From an uncultured Opitutaceae bacterium (GTDB lineage Bacteria; Verrucomicrobiota; Verrucomicrobiia; Opitutales; Opitutaceae): DNA of 64,000 nucleotides. The notes beneath the pieces are model-generated. The model searched no databases, was not told where the DNA came from, and saw nothing but the letters and a program-made list of their open reading frames with translations. Where the stretch lies: the NCBI GenBank assembly GCA_903929355.1, contig CAIYUN010000018.1, forward strand, positions 1 to 64,000, read 5' to 3'. Shown here piece after piece: positions 8,281 through 17,480 of this stretch; position 1 is the first letter of the stretch, and each line of letters starts with the position of its first letter. Made by a program: the position numbers and the translations under genes.

Positions 8281-10038
8281 TCACGGTTTTAGATTGGCCT
8301 GGTAGGACTGAAAGTTGGTGTCCGCCTCTTCGAACGCCTTGATTTCCAACTTCCGGAATTTCTCCAGCTCGCCCACATTGTTTCCCGCGTAAACGCAGGT
8401 GTGAAAATAGTCGTAATAGTCGGCGCTGCCAAATTCCTTGACGCCTTGTTCGGCATAGGCGCGCACCTCCTGCAACAGACGGCGGATCAGGTCGGTCGAC
8501 GGCTTCGAGAGTGTGGTCGCAGTGTTCGTGCCGAGATCCACCCAGTTGGGCAGGACTTCGTATTTCTCGATCAGGCTGCGCAGATGAGGGTCGCCCGCCT
8601 TGGCGGCGGCATATTGGGCCTGGGCGCACGAGCGCAAAGCCAGGCAAACTCTTCTGAAATCCTCCACCCGCTTGAGTTGACGCTGCCATTCCGTCAGGTC
8701 GATCGTCTCCCAGCTGGCCACCGAATCGATGCGGTGGCCAAACCAGCGGATCCCCTGCCTGACCCCGAGGTCGTCCTTGGCCGTGGTCGCGGCTTGGTTG
8801 CCGAAAACCTCCACCAACATCACTTGATTGTAGGTCGCCACGCCAATCACCTGCTTGGTCGTCAGGTCGAAGACGGGACTGCCGCTGTTGCCGGCCTCGA
8901 ACGGGACATTCACCTCGATGCGGCCGGGGCCGATGCCGTCGATCTGGCCGTTGACCTGGGTGGCCACGCCGGCCCCCTGGCGATTGCCGACCACCACCAC
9001 CTTGTCCCCGATTTTTGCCGAATGGAAGACGTCCGTCGCGAGGCTCAGCACCGGCGGCCTGCCGGTGGGGGTGACCAACCGCAGGAGCGCGATGTCGGCC
9101 CCCTTTGCGCCGATCACACCTTGCACGGCCACCGACCCGCCGTTCAAACCAGTGACGGTCAGTTTCTGATCGTCACCCATCACCTCCAAGACATGCAGAT
9201 TGGTCACGACGCCCTCGACGTTGTGAATCCTGGACAGAAACCCGGTCGCCTGGCCCTTGCTGCCTGAGATCAAGACGATGCCCGACATCTGGTCCGGCGT
9301 GAGCAACTGGGCCTCGGTCTGGGCGGGTGATGGAGCCGCCTTCGCGGGGGCCTGCGCTCCGGTTTGGGCGGGCCCCGGGGCCGCCCCTTGTTTGGCTTTC
9401 GCATCGTCGTCGGCCAGTTGCTTCACCCGGGCCTCAATCACGACCAGTTTGCCGGCGGAGTCCAAATCAGGCTTGTCCAGGTATTCCGCGACAAATCCAT
9501 GCAGCCGGGTGGTGCCGTTCCGGTCATCCCAAACGGGTGCGGGCGTAGGGTCGGTCCCCGCGTTCATCGTCACATGATAAAAGATGCAAAACTCGTCATT
9601 CGTCTGGGAGCGGGGTGACCCCGGTTGCCAGGCGGAGAAGATGACCGGCTGCCCCTCGAGCCAGCGCCAGCCGCCCGCCGGCGACGGCGAGCCATTCAAG
9701 TGGCGGCCGCCCAGCCAGGGCCCGTCGGCATTGCCGGCGGATTTGTTCACCATCCAGTATTTGAGGTCCTTCACGAGGCTGAGGACAAATCGGTTGGTCG
9801 CCGCCGAATCAATCATGGCCAGGTGGCCGCCCCGCACCCAGGTCCAGCGTTCCGCGTCATACCAAGTGATCCCGTTGGGGGCCGCGACCGCTTGATAATA
9901 GTGATCGGTGGCCGACCATTGCACCAGCTGGGCCGGTTGCAGCGTAGGGTCCGTAAACGAGGCGGCGCGAGCGTGCCAGCCGAGGGTCGCCGCGAAAAAA
10001 CCCCCGCCAACCAGAGATTTGAGACGGGGTGGGATCAT
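8281..10038 (-). CDS. Secreted C-type-lectin-like / trypsin-like serine protease
   Basis: A 585-residue exported protein with two recognisable domains. After a signal peptide (SLVGGGFFAATLGWHARA), residues about 30-190 form a C-type-lectin-like fold. It has the entry phrase GITWYDAERWTWVRGGHLAMI, WLGGRHLNG, then the late motif DDRNGTTRLHGFVAEY. After a Pro/Ala/Gln linker comes a chymotrypsin-fold serine protease with a full triad: His in VVTNLHVLEV, Asp in GADIALLRL, Ser in FEAGNSGSPVFD. The roughly 120-residue C-terminal part is helical. The start at 10038 is chosen because it directly precedes the signal peptide; the frame is open upstream to 10245 but that part overlaps a heptad repeat array. 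Carbohydrate or surface binding that localises a protease is a reasonable inference. Confidence 0.82.
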   Translation of the reverse strand: MIPPRLKSLVGGGFFAATLGWHARAASFTDPTLQPAQLVQWSATDHYYQAVAAPNGITWYDAERWTWVRGGHLAMIDSAATNRFVLSLVKDLKYWMVNKSAGNADGPWLGGRHLNGSPSPAGGWRWLEGQPVIFSAWQPGSPRSQTNDEFCIFYHVTMNAGTDPTPAPVWDDRNGTTRLHGFVAEYLDKPDLDSAGKLVVIEARVKQLADDDAKAKQGAAPGPAQTGAQAPAKAAPSPAQTEAQLLTPDQMSGIVLISGSKGQATGFLSRIHNVEGVVTNLHVLEVMGDDQKLTVTGLNGGSVAVQGVIGAKGADIALLRLVTPTGRPPVLSLATDVFHSAKIGDKVVVVGNRQGAGVATQVNGQIDGIGPGRIEVNVPFEAGNSGSPVFDLTTKQVIGVATYNQVMLVEVFGNQAATTAKDDLGVRQGIRWFGHRIDSVASWETIDLTEWQRQLKRVEDFRRVCLALRSCAQAQYAAAKAGDPHLRSLIEKYEVLPNWVDLGTNTATTLSKPSTDLIRRLLQEVRAYAEQGVKEFGSADYYDYFHTCVYAGNNVGELEKFRKLEIKAFEEADTNFQSYQANLKP

Positions 10039-10185
10039 CGGGAAAAGGAAAAGACCGGTGGCAGATCGGTGGCTGGGAATAAACGGATGGACTGGCTGGG
10101 CGGGCAAGCAGATTGGTTCCGGGGAGTCCCAGCAAGCGGATTGGCAGCCGAGAGATCGGAGGGGGCTCGAAACAGAATTCGTGGG

Positions 10186-10213
10186 CAGAAGCCGGAAGCC
10201 GGAGGTCGGAGGG
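10186..10213. repeat. Heptad repeat array (CAGAAGC/CGGAAGC type)
   Basis: Four units with an exact 7-base period: CAGAAGC, CGGAAGC, CGGAGGT, CGGAGGG. It lies in the spacer between the 238-residue secreted protein gene and the lectin-protease gene. Confidence 0.7.
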
Positions 10214-10241
10214 GAGAGCGAAGAGGAGGGCCGGTGCCCCC

Positions 10242-10958
10242 TCACAAGCTGCGCAGCTTGGTCATCAGGTTCTTGGCGTTGGCCTTGGCGGCCGCCGTCT
10301 CCGTCGCGCGGGTGCTGATCGTTTGCGCCTGTTTGATTGCCGTGGTGACCGCGGAGAGGACCGAATCAGCCTGGACCTGCGTCGGGTGGTCGCCGGCATC
10401 CAGCACCGCTTGGGCGGCCGTGCCCACCGTGGCGAGGTCCGCCTTGAGGCCGGTGTGATTTTTGAGAAAGGTCGCGTCCGTGCCTTCAATGTCCTTGACC
10501 ATGGCGGCGGCTCTCGTCGCCTCCGCGATCGTCGCCTTGATGTCGGGTGGCGGCGGACCGGCCGGCGCCGCGGCGTGGGCGGTCTCCTCCGGCAGCTCGG
10601 CCAGTTTGCGCCACTGGTTCAAATAGGTCGTGAACGGACCCCGGAGCCAGGTGATGCTGGCCTGGAGCCGGGTCTTTTCCTGCGCGCTCACCCCGCTGGC
10701 CTTGGCCGCCGTCAGCTCATCCAGGTACTTGCCTTGGGTCTCCGTCGCATGGCGCACGGCGTCGTTGACCGCGGCGGTGGTGGTCAGGACCGTAAACCAT
10801 TTTTGGCATGCCGTGTAGATGTCGTCACGGACGCTGCCTTTTTCGGGGAAGGACTGGCGGAGCGCGATAATGGCGGGGTCGGTCTCGGTCGCAGCGCCAT
10901 CGGTGCGCAAGGCGAGCAGGCCACAGGCGACCAGAAAGGCGAGCAGCAGGGTTTTCAT
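10242..10958 (-). CDS. Hypothetical secreted helical protein
   Basis: I do not recognise this 238-residue protein. It has a clear signal peptide (MKTLLLAFLVACGLLALRTDG), and the mature part is almost entirely helical, rich in Ala, Thr and Lys, with a Pro-rich break (APAGPPPPDIKA) near residue 135. The helices before and after the break look like two helical hairpins, as in periplasmic scaffolding or cytochrome-like four-helix proteins, but there are no CXXCH or metal-binding motifs. It precedes the lectin-protease on the same strand with about 200 bases between them, so co-expression is possible. Confidence 0.7.
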   Translation of the reverse strand: MKTLLLAFLVACGLLALRTDGAATETDPAIIALRQSFPEKGSVRDDIYTACQKWFTVLTTTAAVNDAVRHATETQGKYLDELTAAKASGVSAQEKTRLQASITWLRGPFTTYLNQWRKLAELPEETAHAAAPAGPPPPDIKATIAEATRAAAMVKDIEGTDATFLKNHTGLKADLATVGTAAQAVLDAGDHPTQVQADSVLSAVTTAIKQAQTISTRATETAAAKANAKNLMTKLRSL

Positions 10959-11059
10959 TGGGGGTTAAGACGGGCCCGCCGGGGGCAAGTTTCATCCGCC
11001 GATGCGCCGAGAGAGGTTGATGCCGTCACCCTGCCGGGGAGATTGCCAGGGAGGGGGCC

Positions 11060-13909
11060 TCAGATCCCCGGTGGCTCGTCCAGGACGGCGCGGACGGTCT
11101 TGGCGAGGTCGGAGAATTTGTAGGGCTTGGGCACCATCCCGCAGAAGCCATGGGCGCGGTGGTTGGCCATCACGGGATCGCTCGAGTAGCCGCTCGACAC
11201 GATGACCTTCACCCCGGGGTCGAGGGCCTGCAGCTCGGCCATGGCCTCCTTGCCGCCCATGCCGCCGGGAACTGTCAGATCCATGATGACGAGATCAAAC
11301 GGCTCGCCGCGCGCGCGGGCCTCGGCGTAGAGGCGCACGGCCTCGGTGCCGTCGGCCGCCACGGCGACCGCAAAGCCAAGGTGGGCGAGCAGGGCGAGGG
11401 CCATGCGGCGGATGGGCTCCTCGTCGTCCATGAAAAGGAGGCGCCCCGGCGAACCCGCGGGGGAGGGGAACGGCGCGTTGGATTCCGGGCGCTCCGCCGG
11501 CCGGACGGCGGGCGCAACCGGGAGCCAGCAGCGGAAGGTCGCGCCGCGGCCCGGGGGAGACTCCACCTCGATGTGGCCGTGGTGACGGCGGACGATGGAG
11601 TAGACGGTTGCCAGGCCGAGGCCGCTGCCGGCCGGTTTGGTGGTGAAATAAGGTTCGAATATGCGGGCGAGGTTGGCGGGGGCGATGCCCGGGCCGTGGT
11701 CGGTGATCTCGAGCCGGAGGTAGCCGCCCTCCGCGAGGGGGTGGCCCGGGCGGGCGGCGATGGTTTCGTTGGCGAGGGTCAGGCGCACGTTGCCGCCGGC
11801 GGGCATCGCCTGGGCGGCGTTCAGCACCAGGTTCTGCACGACCTGGCCGATCTGGCCCTTGTCGGCCTGGGCGGTCCAGAGGTCATCCGGGAGGGTGAAC
11901 TCGGCGCGGACGTTGGAGCCGTGAAGCGCAAACTGCGCGGCGTCGCGCACCACCTCGGCGAGATTGACCGCGTCGAGCACGGGCTCGCCGCCCTTGGCAA
12001 AGGTGAGGAGCTGGCGGGTGAGGTCGCGGGCGCGGAGGAGGCCCTTCTCGGCGTCGCGCAGCCAGGCGAGGGGCCGCGAGCCCGACGGAAGCTCAAACGC
12101 CATGAGGGCGAGGTTGCCCATGATGACGGTGAGGATGTTGTTGAAATCGTGGGCGATGCCGCCGGCCAGGAGGCCGATGGACTCCAGTTTGGAGGCGCGG
12201 GCGAGCTCGGCCTCGAGGCGCACGCGCTGGGTGTTGTCGCGGAGGACCAGCACGGCGCCGGTGGGGCGGCCCTGGGGGTCGTGGATGGGCGCGCACCGGC
12301 CCTCGACCAGCCGGGTGCCGCCCTGGCGGTCCACGAGGCTGGTGGCGGGCGGCAGCTCGACCAGCGCGCGCGCGGCGAGCGCGGCCGCCACCGGCACGGG
12401 GACCGCGGCCCGCGTCTGTTCATGCCGCAGCCAGCAGACTTCGTCGACCTGCCGGCCGACCCCCGCGTCCTTCACCCAGCCCGTGAGCGTGATGGCGGCT
12501 CCGTTGAGAAAGCGCACGACCCCGTGCACGTCGGTGGTGATGACGCCCTCCGCCATGGCGTGCAGGGTCACGTCGAGCTGCTCGCGCTCGGCGGCCAGGG
12601 CGGTCTCGGCGGCGCGGATTTCGGTGAGGTCCACGAGCGTGAGCTGGGTGCGCTCGAACTGCGGGCGGCCGCCGATGACGGGCACCCACCAGTGCAGGTA
12701 GACCCGGCGGGCGACACCGTCGAGCGAGTGGAGCGTGATCTCGCCCTCGGTCTCGAGCCGGCCCGCCCAGAGGGCGAGGAGATTTTCATGCTGCATCCCG
12801 CTGTTCCCCCCGGGGAAGATGCGGGCGACGTTGGCGGCGACTTCCGCCAGGCTGGACGCGCCGAGCAGCCGCAGGGCCGCGCGGTTGGCGTGGAGGGCGG
12901 GGGACAGGGCCAGTCCCGCCGCCAGCCCGGCGGGGTTGGCGTCAAACCAGGCGGCCAGGTCGGTCACGCCGGCGACCCGCAGCTCATGCAGCCAGGCGGC
13001 CACCGCGCGGTAGTCGTGCTCGATGATGCCAAAGGAGGAATGCTCGGTGAGATGGCGGTAGTGCTCCTCGCTGGCGGCGAGCCGCTCCTGCGCCTGCTGG
13101 CGGTCGGTGACATCCTGCGCCACGACGAGCACGCCGGGCCGGCCGCCAAATTCGTGGTCGCAGGCGGTGAGCTCGACATGGATGACGGTGCCATCCTTGC
13201 GCCGGTGGCGGGCGGGCTGCATCGCGGTCGTGGGGCCGGTGGGGCCGGCCGGGGGTGCGGGGTCGCCCGGGGCCGCGAGGTCGTTGAGGGTGAGCCGGGC
13301 AAATTCGTCGCGGGTGTGACCGTAAACGCGGACGGCCGCGTCGTTGACCGTGAGAAAGCGGCGGGTCTCGCGGTCGTGCACCCACATCGGGCTGGGGTTG
13401 GCCTCGAAGAGCGCGCGGTAGCGCTCCCCGCTCTCGCGCAACGCCGTCTCGGCGCGGCGGGCCTCGTCGATGTCGGCGTGGGCCCCGACCATGCGCTGCG
13501 GCCGGCCGGCCGGGTCGAACTGGGCCTGGCCGCGCGAGCGCACCCATTTGTAGCGGCCGTCCTTGCAGCGCATCCGGCACTCGACGGTGTAGTGGGGCCG
13601 CCGACCGCCGAGGTGCTCGGCCATCGCAGCCTCCACCTCCGCGCGGTCGTCGGGATGGAGGCGGCTCCAGAACTCATCACGCTGGTTGGGGACCTCGCCG
13701 GGGATGTGGCCGAGAATTTCCTTCCACCGGTCCGAAAAGAACGCCTCCTCGGTGGCAAAGTTGTATTCCCAGACCCCAACCTTCAGCCCCAGGACGGCGA
13801 GGCGCCAGCGGTCCTCCCCGTCATCCGGCCCGGATCCTTCCGGGAAGGCGGCGGTGGGCGACGGCAGGGTCTCGCAGCTCGGACCGGGCGCTGGCGGGGT
13901 GGGATGCAT
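11060..13909 (-). CDS. Four-PAS hybrid histidine kinase with receiver domain
   Basis: A 949-residue soluble hybrid sensor kinase. It has four PAS-like blocks in the first 560 residues (first with VWEYNFATEEAFFSDRWKEI and the PAC motif CKDGRYKWVRSRG). The phospho-acceptor helix (GGIAHDFNNILTVIMGNLAL) is next. The ATPase domain has its N box (QNLVLNAAQAMP), a DHGPGIAP G1 box and a GSGLGLATVY G2 box. A C-terminal receiver domain has the acidic pair in LLFMDDEEP, the phospho-Asp in DLVIMDLTVPGG and Lys in MVPKPYKF. No membrane segments, so it senses a cytoplasmic signal. The His box belongs to the AHDFNN type common in hybrid kinases. No response regulator with a DNA-binding domain lies beside it, so its output partner is elsewhere. 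Confidence 0.93.
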   Translation of the reverse strand: MHPTPPAPGPSCETLPSPTAAFPEGSGPDDGEDRWRLAVLGLKVGVWEYNFATEEAFFSDRWKEILGHIPGEVPNQRDEFWSRLHPDDRAEVEAAMAEHLGGRRPHYTVECRMRCKDGRYKWVRSRGQAQFDPAGRPQRMVGAHADIDEARRAETALRESGERYRALFEANPSPMWVHDRETRRFLTVNDAAVRVYGHTRDEFARLTLNDLAAPGDPAPPAGPTGPTTAMQPARHRRKDGTVIHVELTACDHEFGGRPGVLVVAQDVTDRQQAQERLAASEEHYRHLTEHSSFGIIEHDYRAVAAWLHELRVAGVTDLAAWFDANPAGLAAGLALSPALHANRAALRLLGASSLAEVAANVARIFPGGNSGMQHENLLALWAGRLETEGEITLHSLDGVARRVYLHWWVPVIGGRPQFERTQLTLVDLTEIRAAETALAAEREQLDVTLHAMAEGVITTDVHGVVRFLNGAAITLTGWVKDAGVGRQVDEVCWLRHEQTRAAVPVPVAAALAARALVELPPATSLVDRQGGTRLVEGRCAPIHDPQGRPTGAVLVLRDNTQRVRLEAELARASKLESIGLLAGGIAHDFNNILTVIMGNLALMAFELPSGSRPLAWLRDAEKGLLRARDLTRQLLTFAKGGEPVLDAVNLAEVVRDAAQFALHGSNVRAEFTLPDDLWTAQADKGQIGQVVQNLVLNAAQAMPAGGNVRLTLANETIAARPGHPLAEGGYLRLEITDHGPGIAPANLARIFEPYFTTKPAGSGLGLATVYSIVRRHHGHIEVESPPGRGATFRCWLPVAPAVRPAERPESNAPFPSPAGSPGRLLFMDDEEPIRRMALALLAHLGFAVAVAADGTEAVRLYAEARARGEPFDLVIMDLTVPGGMGGKEAMAELQALDPGVKVIVSSGYSSDPVMANHRAHGFCGMVPKPYKFSDLAKTVRAVLDEPPGI

Positions 13910-14058
13910 GGAGTGGCGGCTGACCCCGCACGGTGTCCGACCGGAGCGACCCTGTCGAGACGTAGCTCGGTAAAAAAATTGTCAAAAAAGAGTCAGAAAG
14001 GCGGAAGGGTGTGCCATCCGACTTGCTGCCGCCGGGCGGGTGTGTTCCACTTGGTCGC

Positions 14059-15028
14059 ATGACGTTTCGTCTTCTTGGTCTCGGGCTGCTCGCGGCGGGC
14101 GGGGTGTGGGCGCAGCCGGCGACCATCCAACACAAGGTGGAGCGAAAGTTCACCGTGCCGGCCGGGGCGGCGCTGGCGGTGGACACGTTTTCCGGGGCAA
14201 TCAACGTGACGGAGGGCGAGGGGGACACGATCGAGATCACCCTCACGGAACAGTGTGCCGCCCAGGACGAGCCGGCCGCCGCGCCGAAGTTTGCGAACCT
14301 CGAGGTGGCCATCACGCAGCAGGACCGGCGCGTGGACGTGAAGGTGGCCTACAAGCAGAAGGTCAGCTTCACCTGGAACGACTGGCCGCCGGTGTTGCTG
14401 ACCTTTGACATCAAGGTGCCGCGCCAGTGTGACGCGGACCTGAGGACGATCAACGGCGACATCACGGTGGGCAAGCTGCGGGGCCGGCTGAACCTGCGGA
14501 ACGACGCGGGCACGATTTTCGCGGGGGGCGACGGACGGCACGGTGACGGCGCGCAGCCGGTTGGGAACGATCGCGGTGGCATCCTGCACGGGGCTGATCG
14601 ACGCCTTCTCAGTGTCGGGGGGTCTGCAGATCGGGCGGGCGGCGGGCGGGGTGCGGCTGGCGGCCGACGGCGGCCCGATCGACGTGCAGCAGGTTGGGGG
14701 CGAATGCAAGGTGAGCGGCAATGGCAGCGAGGTGAAGGTGCGTTTCGCGTACCCGGTGACCGGCGCATCCGAGGTGGCGACCTCGGGCGGGAGCATCACG
14801 GCAATTTTTGACCAGCGGAGCGCGGCCACGCTCGAGGTGGAGTCGTCCCCGCTGAGCACCGTGACCGCGCGCGGGCTGGCCCCGGCCGGCGTGCCGGACG
14901 GGGTGACGCGGGCGGCGCTGGGGGCGAAGCTGAACGGCGGCGGCCCGACGGTGGTGATCCGCGCGTCCGGGGGGCATGTGCTGCTGCGCGGTGAGGAGCC
15001 TCCGCCGCCGGCGGACCCGGCGACCTGA
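14059..15028 (+). pseudogene. DUF4097-like secreted protein, broken by frameshift
   Basis: The first part (14059 to about 14528) encodes a signal peptide (MTFRLLGLGLLAAGGVWAQ) and the start of a beta-helical, DUF4097-like domain: VDTFSGAINVTEGEGDTIEI, LRTINGDITVGKLRGRLNLR. The continuation (TVTARSRLGTIAVASCTGLI, LAADGGPIDVQQVGG, ATSGGSITAIF) is in the next frame. The switch lies at a run of six G at 14523-14528; with five G the two halves fuse smoothly (LRNDAGTIFAGATDGTVTAR). The combined product would be about 322 residues. This family forms repetitive right-handed beta-structures of unclear function, often in the envelope. Whether the break is a real mutation, a slippage site or an assembly error cannot be told from sequence alone. 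Confidence 0.8.
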
Positions 15029-15066
15029 GGCCAACCGGCCCTGGAGTCATCCCCATGGCCCGATGT

Positions 15067-16434
15067 TCAGGGCGTCGGGGCGGCGGCGCCGGGCACGGTT
15101 CCGGCCTCGATCAGCACCATCTTGTCGGGATCGAGGTGTTTTTTGATGGCGCCGTTGACCTGCTCCAGGGTGATCGCCTCCACTTTTCCCGGATACTCGT
15201 CGAGCCAGGTGATGGGCAGGCCCCGGTTCACGGCGGCGAGCAGCGCGGTGGCGAGCCCGTCGGTGGTGGCGAGGCCGACCTGGAAGGAGCCGGCCAGGTT
15301 GGTTTTGCGCCGCTCCAGTTCGGTGGCCGTCACGCCCTGCGCATACCACGCGGTCAGCTCGCGCTTGGTGGAGGTGAGGCCCTTCGGCAGCAGGGCGGGC
15401 GCGAAGGTCGCGCTGATGTGCCAGTCGCCGTCGGTAAAGGTGTCGTTGTTCACCACCGCGCCGATGCCGTAGGTCAGGCCTTCCTTGTCGCGCACCGTGG
15501 CCATGAGACGGCCGGTGAAACCGCTGCCCAGGATGGCCGTGCCCACCCGCAGGGGCAGCGTGTCGGGGTCGGTGTATTTGAGCCCCGTGGCCTGGCCCCA
15601 GAGGACGGTGACACTGGTTTTCTCCGCCATGAAAACGACCGAGGTCTGCGCCGGGCCCGCGGGAGCGGCGGGGGTGGCGGGGTCGAGCTTCACTCCACCG
15701 GTCCAACCCGCAAAGGCCTTGGCCACCTCGGCCTGGAGCGCGGGCCCGTCAACGTCGCCGACCACGACCAGGGTGCATTGCGCGGGGCCGTAGTATTTCG
15801 CGTGAAAGGCCTTGAGGTCGTCCACGGTCGCGACCTGGAGGGCGGCGAGCATCGTGGCGGTCGGCGGCTGGTAGTTGGGGTGGCCCGCCGGGTAAAGGGC
15901 TTCGGAAAACGCCTGGGCCGCACGGCTGTCGGTGCTTTCCAACTGGCGCTGAAAGTAACCCGTCAACTGCTGTTTGAGCTTGGTCAGCTCGGCCGGCGCA
16001 AACGCCGGCGTGCGGAGCTCCTCGGCGAGCAGGCCGATCACGAGCGGCAGATCCATGGCGAGGCACTTGCCGCTGAACTCCAGCATCGAGCTGCCGGGGT
16101 TGAAGCTGAGGGAGGCGCCCACGCCGTCGAGCTGGTTGGCGATGGCAAACTTGTCCTGCCTGGTCGTGCCCTTGTCGAGCATCGCGCCGACCAGCGTGGC
16201 GACGGCGCGGTTGTCCGCAGGGGCAAAGCGGTCGCCCGCCGGCAGCGAGCCGTGGAAGCTGACGACCTCCCTCACCCCCGTCGGGCAGACCAGCACGTCG
16301 AGTCCGGCGATGGAGCTGCGCACCACATGGTCGGCGATGCGGGCCGGCGCATCGGCCGCGGGGGCGGCGGCGAAGACCGGGGCTGGCGCAAGCACCGCAA
16401 GGAGAAGGGCAAAACCTCGGAAGGAATATTTCAT
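15067..16434 (-). CDS. M16-family zinc protease-like protein lacking HXXEH
   Basis: A 455-residue secreted protein (signal peptide MKYSFRGFALLLAVLAPAPV) with the two-domain layout of M16 peptidases. The second domain has the usual ALYPAGHPNYQPP and CTLVVVGDVDG phrases and a later GLTYGIGAVVNND motif, which in this family contributes to substrate binding. In the first domain, however, the zinc site helix where HXXEH should stand reads AVATLVGAMLDKGTTR, so neither His nor Glu ligands are present. It therefore resembles the non-catalytic subunit of heterodimeric bacterial M16 enzymes. No catalytic partner lies in the window. The start at 16434 precedes the signal peptide; the longer frame to 16488 overlaps an intergenic repeat fragment. 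Confidence 0.87.
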   Translation of the reverse strand: MKYSFRGFALLLAVLAPAPVFAAAPAADAPARIADHVVRSSIAGLDVLVCPTGVREVVSFHGSLPAGDRFAPADNRAVATLVGAMLDKGTTRQDKFAIANQLDGVGASLSFNPGSSMLEFSGKCLAMDLPLVIGLLAEELRTPAFAPAELTKLKQQLTGYFQRQLESTDSRAAQAFSEALYPAGHPNYQPPTATMLAALQVATVDDLKAFHAKYYGPAQCTLVVVGDVDGPALQAEVAKAFAGWTGGVKLDPATPAAPAGPAQTSVVFMAEKTSVTVLWGQATGLKYTDPDTLPLRVGTAILGSGFTGRLMATVRDKEGLTYGIGAVVNNDTFTDGDWHISATFAPALLPKGLTSTKRELTAWYAQGVTATELERRKTNLAGSFQVGLATTDGLATALLAAVNRGLPITWLDEYPGKVEAITLEQVNGAIKKHLDPDKMVLIEAGTVPGAAAPTP

Positions 16435-16572
16435 GACAGATTTGCGGAAGATGTTATAACCACGGATAGCCTGGAGGGGCACCGCCACGCTGCCTTTCCG
16501 CCACCGGGAGTGGCAAGTGCAATTGCCCTGGTCGCGAGGAACGGAGCCAAGGGCGGAAAGTTCGGTTCCCGG

Positions 16573-17472
16573 CTAAAAAAGCTCCGCCGGATATTCCCCC
16601 CGGGCGTGCAGCTCCGCGAGCGCGGCCTGCACGCGCGGCTTGTCCTCGCGGTAGGTCACGCCGAACCAGGTCGCAGTGGTCGGCCGCACCTGCACCTCGG
16701 CGGTGCCGGCCTCGATCTGCGCCGAGACGGCCTCCGGCAGGTAGAATTCGGCCTTGGGCGCGGGCCCCCCGCCCCCCTTCTCCTGCAAAAACGCGGAAAG
16801 CTGTTTTTCCAGGCGGGGGAAAATCTCCGGTGTGAACGCCCAGCAGTTCATCGAAACCGTCTCCTCGCCCGTGAACTCGCGGCCCGGTCCCACGTCCCCG
16901 GGGCGCAGGTTTGTGCGTTCGGTCACCCGGACGAGGTGGCCGTCCGACCCCACCGTGCACACGCCGCGCGCGACCGCCCCGTGCGCGGAGAGGGTGTGGG
17001 CCAGACGGTAACCAATCATACAGAATTGCGGATTGCGGATTGCGGATTGCGGATTGGCGGAGAAATAAGCGGCGAGTTGGACGAAGGCGTCGCGGCCGAA
17101 GAAGTCGTCGGCGCCGATGACGGCAAACGGACCGCTGAGGGCGGCGCGCGCGCACCAGACCGCGTGGCCGGTGCCCCAGGGCTTTTCGCGGCCGGCCGGG
17201 ACGGTGAAGCCCGGCGGCAGCGCATCCAGTGATTGAAACACGCAGTCCACCGCCAGGTGGGGCGCGTATTTGGCGGCGACCCGGGTGCGGAACTCCGCCG
17301 CGAACTCCTCCCGGATGACAAACACCACCTGCCCGAAGCCGGCGCGTCGGGCGTCGAACACCGCGTAATCGAGCAGGATCGCCCCCGCCGGCCCGACCGG
17401 GTCGAGCTGCTTGAGCCCGCCATAGCGGGAGCCGAGTCCGGCGGCAAGGACGAGCAGGGTGGGCACAGGCAT
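16573..17472 (-). CDS. Sugar-phosphate nucleotidyltransferase-like protein
   Basis: A 299-residue protein of the NDP-sugar pyrophosphorylase-like fold. The N-terminal nucleotide-binding motif is LVLAAGLGSRYGGLKQLDPVGPA (shown in parts: LAAGLGSRYGG, KQLDPVG), followed by ILLDYAVFDA and the metal-binding-type GADDFFGRDAF near residue 115. These enzymes activate sugar phosphates for envelope or capsule synthesis; the exact sugar is not evident. Between residues about 139 and 149 the protein contains NPQSAIRNPQ, encoded by four exact copies of a heptanucleotide (17028-17055). It looks like an insertion, since it falls just before a conserved-looking CMIGYRLAHTLS strand. Start at 17472 fits the family. 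The 3' end is about 140 bases from the M16 gene on the same strand. Confidence 0.85.
   Translation of the reverse strand: MPVPTLLVLAAGLGSRYGGLKQLDPVGPAGAILLDYAVFDARRAGFGQVVFVIREEFAAEFRTRVAAKYAPHLAVDCVFQSLDALPPGFTVPAGREKPWGTGHAVWCARAALSGPFAVIGADDFFGRDAFVQLAAYFSANPQSAIRNPQFCMIGYRLAHTLSAHGAVARGVCTVGSDGHLVRVTERTNLRPGDVGPGREFTGEETVSMNCWAFTPEIFPRLEKQLSAFLQEKGGGGPAPKAEFYLPEAVSAQIEAGTAEVQVRPTTATWFGVTYREDKPRVQAALAELHARGEYPAELF
17028..17055 (-). repeat. In-frame heptad array inside nucleotidyltransferase gene
   Basis: Four exact GCGGATT units (AATCCGC on the coding strand), with a further degenerate half unit on the left. Three units make 21 bases, so the array adds whole heptapeptides (SAIRNPQ) without breaking the frame. 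Confidence 0.85.
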
Positions 17473-17480
17473 GGGTTGGA

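Noticed and set aside
11150-14062. A long open plus-strand frame of about 970 codons opposite the hybrid kinase gene
   Set aside because: Its residues are Gly/Ala/Arg/His-rich without domains, and it is antisense to a complete kinase with all catalytic boxes. It is a shadow frame of GC-rich DNA, as are similar frames opposite gyrB, feoB, metH and the RND pump.
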